Source of the DNA: Capitella teleta
Taxonomy: Eukaryota > Annelida > Polychaeta > Capitellidae
DNA: 64,000 nt
Direction of reading: 5' to 3'
NCBI GenBank assembly: GCA_000328365.1
Contig: KB309171.1
Coordinates: 1-64,000, forward strand
The notes below the pieces were generated by a model. The model saw nothing but the letters and a program-made list of their open reading frames with translations, did not search any database and had not been told where the DNA came from. Below are positions 60,501-64,000 of this stretch, in pieces (positions within the stretch are counted from its first letter, which is position 1; each line of letters starts with the position of its first letter). The position numbers and the translations under genes are program-made.

Positions 60501-62550
60501 AAAATACGTAAATGAACATAGAGATATACACATGTAATTATGGAGGTTGCTTGTTGATACAACCAATCGGGTTCTCCGATCGATACGTGCACTCCTTCTT
60601 CTGCAAAAGGAGAATGGCATCGAGTGACAAATTTGTCCTGATGTGCGGATTTTCGGCCGGAGAAAGCAAATCGGAACAATGTAATTCTGATGAAATCTGC
60701 CTGATGCGCAGATAATCAATGATTGGCATTCTCTTCAAAATTGAAAAGAAAATGTGAAACCAAGGGTTGAATGAATCTGTGCAAAAGTTGAATCCATGCG
60801 CATGGATTGCATTGTACATACTGACAAGCGAGAAATACAAAGAAAAATCTCCTTCTGGGGCATATCAAAGAAGTACAACAGAGCAATTTTATTTTGTGTG
60901 CAGCTTTTCAGTAGGGTAATACAATCCGAACGATGTGATTGCACGGAAAAGGTGTGCGATTAAGGAATTTTAAAACTCTAAACGGTCGCATTTAGAACCT
61001 CGTCCGCTTTATGTGCTATCAGCGTCGCGTGCCAGCAATAAGAAGTCCAACACTCTGTTCAGTGACCGACACTTAAGAACAGTTTCTTGGTATCCATCTT
61101 CTATTTGCACTGAGCACATGCAAGACCCGTGAACTTGCAAATGCGCTTTGTGAACACCCTCTGCAAATGGTCACACACATACAACTCACATTATATACCC
61201 CCGATTACAATGCTGCAAACAGCACAGGATGAAGGAATAAAATTATAACGACTCCTTCCAACCAAAACCAGACTTTTAATCAGATATCATGCATATAATA
61301 ATAATTATTACACTTTAGGTTGGGTTTTTTTCTTCTTGGGTTGTTCTACGTGAAGCAGCGTTTCGTTGTCTGCGACACCATGATGCATTATTACTGGTGA
61401 CAAAAAGGATTAGGATTGAGTGGTTGCGTCGCTGGCAGAATTCAGCGCACAGCAAAGGTTCGCAACGGGTGCTCATCACCGGAAACGAGGCCGTCTTCAT
61501 TATGACGGGTTAAAATACATCTCAGCGTTGGGCGACCACCTCATTTCAGGGCTGAACTACATTTATTTGATGACAGCGCTCCCAATTACTTTGACGAGTT
61601 CAATTTATATGTATATGAGAGCTAGTATGGCATAATATACCTACTTACATGTCACAAGATAGAAATTCCGTGCAACAACACATAAACCTTTGTTTAGATC
61701 AAGGAGGAGTGTGGCCCAAGGCTTCTCTGGCAACGCATCATAAAGTTCAGAGAATAGACAGCTTTTCAACCCGACCAAAATGGCCTGGAACTGTATTTAT
61801 GTCTGATTACATGCACGCAAACACAGAAAACGTTGATAAAAATGCCAAAAGACATCAACGTGTCAACAAATAATGACGTGGGTTGACGTTGCCTTTGGAT
61901 AATGAAGTGTCGCAGAGTCAAATCAGACCCCAATTGCTGGTCAATTACTGGGTCGAGGTGTCTAGCAAACGTCAACGCACCGAGTATATGCTCCAATAAT
62001 AAGCTGTTTTGATGGCCTCGCTTGTTCTGTGCATGCGTCAGGAAACCAATACATTGTGCGACGCCTATTCCTCGCCAGGACCCTAGTGAATAGCCCTATC
62101 AACACAGAGCACATTGGGTGCCATGAAAAGCTTTCTCACAAGGGTCATTGAGTCCAAAAACCCTCCAAATAAAGGGGGCGGGCAATCCCCCGTTCGCGAT
62201 TGCATCTAAGCTCAACGACATTGTCAGACGACATTCGTCAGAACCCATTTCAAAATCCTTTGTTTACAAGCGATTAACATTTTCCCACGCACGCCATACA
62301 GTGCAGTCAGTTGATCTATTGCCTGTCCAATGTTTGAGAGTTAGATACTGATTGTATGATATAAATATTGTTTGGAGTGTCATCGGACAATCGAGGAAAT
62401 TCGCTTGCATTCATGTGCATTGCTCATATAATTATTGCATCCTCTGATATCACGGTCTTCAGGAAACATGTTTGTAAGTTGATACTCTCCCAATTAAAGG
62501 TTGTGCGTGCATAAGTACGTCCGGTCTTCGCATCAGGATGCCTGGTTAAC
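54560..62550. other. Gene-poor intergenic DNA
   Basis: No recognisable exon, RNA gene or transposon domain was found. Simple sequence includes (GA)n at 58168-58190 and T-runs near 59065. Short open frames lack family features. Confidence 0.5.
58168..58190 (+). repeat. (GA)n microsatellite
   Basis: About eleven AG units lie in tandem. Confidence 0.95.
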
Positions 62551-62744
62551 AAAGGGCTCTTATGAGGAGGATAATGTGCGGGGTGATCGTGGTGTTCCGA
62601 GGCCGTTAGCTGTCACCGTCAGCCTTCTGCTCATGAAGCGAGTGCGTAAAAGAGCAGCGCCTCCTTCGCGCTCTGCTCAGTCGCCGATTCGCGCGCAATG
62701 GATATTCACTGAGCGGGATATTCGTGTTTCTCGTGTGCTGCCGT

Positions 62745-62877
62745 ATGTCCAAGATTGTCAAAATGCCGCTGTATTTGTCCCAGCATAGCTTCGTTCACTT
62801 GGCGGCGATGCTCGTCGCATTGTTGACCTTCAATGTCACAATTCTCTTCACTTCCGGTGCCCTTGGGCATCGCCTCG
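62745..62877 (+). CDS. Probable first coding exon (signal peptide or membrane anchor) of an unknown gene
   Basis: From ATG at 62745 the frame runs 44 codons to a strong donor (CTCGGTGAGT; exon ends in phase 1 at 62877). The peptide has a short basic start (MSKIVK) and a long hydrophobic core, HLAAMLVALLTFNVTILF, then TSGALG, which fits a signal peptide with cleavage near the small residues or a signal anchor. A second in-frame ATG at 62763 would shorten the N-terminus. The preceding 200 bp are GC- and CpG-rich with stops in frame, as expected of a 5' UTR and promoter. Phase 1 after a signal-peptide exon is common in secreted proteins and is also the arrangement of PKHD1L1 exon 1. Later exons would lie beyond the window, so the product is unknown. 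Confidence 0.5.
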
Positions 62878-64000
62878 GTGAGTATACGATGTCACTGCGC
62901 ATTCGAGGAGGGTCGGGTTTTCTTATCAATCAGTGCCTTAGGAATGCTGTAGATCAGTGATGAAGTGGGTTTTTTATACAGGGGAAAAAAACATGGAAAG
63001 CGTGTTTAGTAGCAACACTATGAGCAGCGGGATAGAACCCAGATTGGCTTCTTAGGTGCGGGGCTGGTGCTGAGGTCATTCCATGCTCTGTAACCATGAT
63101 TAATGCTGCTCTGCTTCCATCAGTCAGCTGTTGAGCGAGCAAGAAGTCGAGACGCCGCTCGTCTCGCGATTTCGCCCCAATTTCCGCCGTCTGTTCCACC
63201 CTCTTGTTGCCGCAAGAAAAGTCAGCTTCAAGGCAATCCATCTAGACGAAAGGCAAACAGCATGAAAGGACAGTCCACCGAGACAGCCCTCTCTCCGGAT
63301 TATTAAGGTTATAGAGGAGGCAAAATGGCGCGTTGAAAGGCATTGCAACATCTGGCCATGTGTATTGGTATTTGATCAGCGGATCACCACGGCTCGCGGG
63401 TGCTGCGCATGAAAGCCGGTCAATCCAGGGCTTATGTATGATCGCAATCCATCCTGACACCAGCTTAAAATCAATCATTCGCTGAAACGAAGCAGCATGG
63501 ATCGATTGAGTCGTTGGCTGTGATCAATCTACCTGTATTCTCACCTAACATGGAAGATAATGCTGAACATGCAAAAATAGTGGGAAGTGAGATCCTGAAT
63601 TAATAAAGGATCACGATGATGTATGCACCTGTGTCGCGGCATAACAGCGATAAGAAAAAAAAACGTGATGCATGCCATGGAGATTGGTAATCGTTATGGG
63701 AACGTGGAGATGAAAGAAAGTGGTTTAAGATAGAATGCATTAAATTTGAATGCCAACTGGATGCAGTTATTCGCATGCGTAGAACCTATGCGAGACATGT
63801 CTTATTGGGGCACAATCTCTGTCTTACTACGTACCCGTCTCGCTAGAATATTCACAATGGCGTAGATGAGGACAAAGGTTCTTCAATGATGAATGGGCTG
63901 TGACCCATTGCTACCAATAGACGACGTCCCAAATGCAGCTGTGATGTCTATCTCGTTTCGTGAGAAATTGTAGTAGAACGAAAACCTGGTAACCGATCTG
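62878..64000. other. Window end, probable intron or intergenic
   Basis: No second exon for the candidate gene is recognisable. The sequence shows only short open frames without family features. Confidence 0.45.

Noticed and set aside
1-64000. Endogenous virus, LTR element or Polinton
   Set aside because: No paired long terminal repeats, gag/pol/capsid-like frames or protein-primed polymerase features were recognised on either strand.

Overview
This window is nuclear DNA from an animal. The genes are split by spliceosomal introns with GT-AG ends, and the recognisable proteins are metazoan families: fibrocystin-L, USP20/USP33, an SLC16-type transporter, a TRIM/NHL-like propeller protein and a CRAL-TRIO lipid carrier. 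Most introns are only about 50-60 nt, and non-coding DNA is AT-rich with a recurring ATAATTATT-type motif. Such tiny introns are unusual in vertebrates, molluscs or sea urchins and recall some sponges. That placement is inference only; I cannot name the species.

Layout. 1-3796: no gene seen. 3797-5048 (+): the last four exons of a monocarboxylate-transporter-like MFS protein, first exon(s) not found. 5671-7272 (+): one intronless coiled-coil plus NHL-type propeller gene. 9110-13542 (-): a complete 18-exon USP20/USP33-type deubiquitinase (870 aa). 13550-20160: repeat-rich intergenic DNA with a 50-N assembly gap, foldback sequences, a SINE copy and a 764-bp hAT transposon with a perfect 8-bp target duplication. 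20350-45619 (+): a complete 55-exon PKHD1L1 (fibrocystin-L) gene of 4525 codons by my splicing, every junction in phase. 46250-48925 (-): a complete 7-exon CRAL-TRIO gene (314 aa), tail to tail with PKHD1L1. 49000-62700: gene-poor DNA with LINE and SINE relics. 62745-62877 (+): a probable signal-peptide first exon of a gene that continues past the window.

The genes do not form a pathway. They are ordinary neighbouring loci: a membrane transporter, a probable ubiquitin- or RNA-linked scaffold, a deubiquitinase, a giant surface glycoprotein and a lipid-transfer protein. I found no CRISPR array, rRNA, convincing functional tRNA or endogenous virus. The most unusual material is the full early-animal-type fibrocystin-L architecture (14 IPT/TIG, PA14, cupredoxin-like, two G8, parallel-beta-helix blocks, one TM) with two polybasic convertase-type sites, the palindromic sequences, and the short-intron gene style with a few huge exons.
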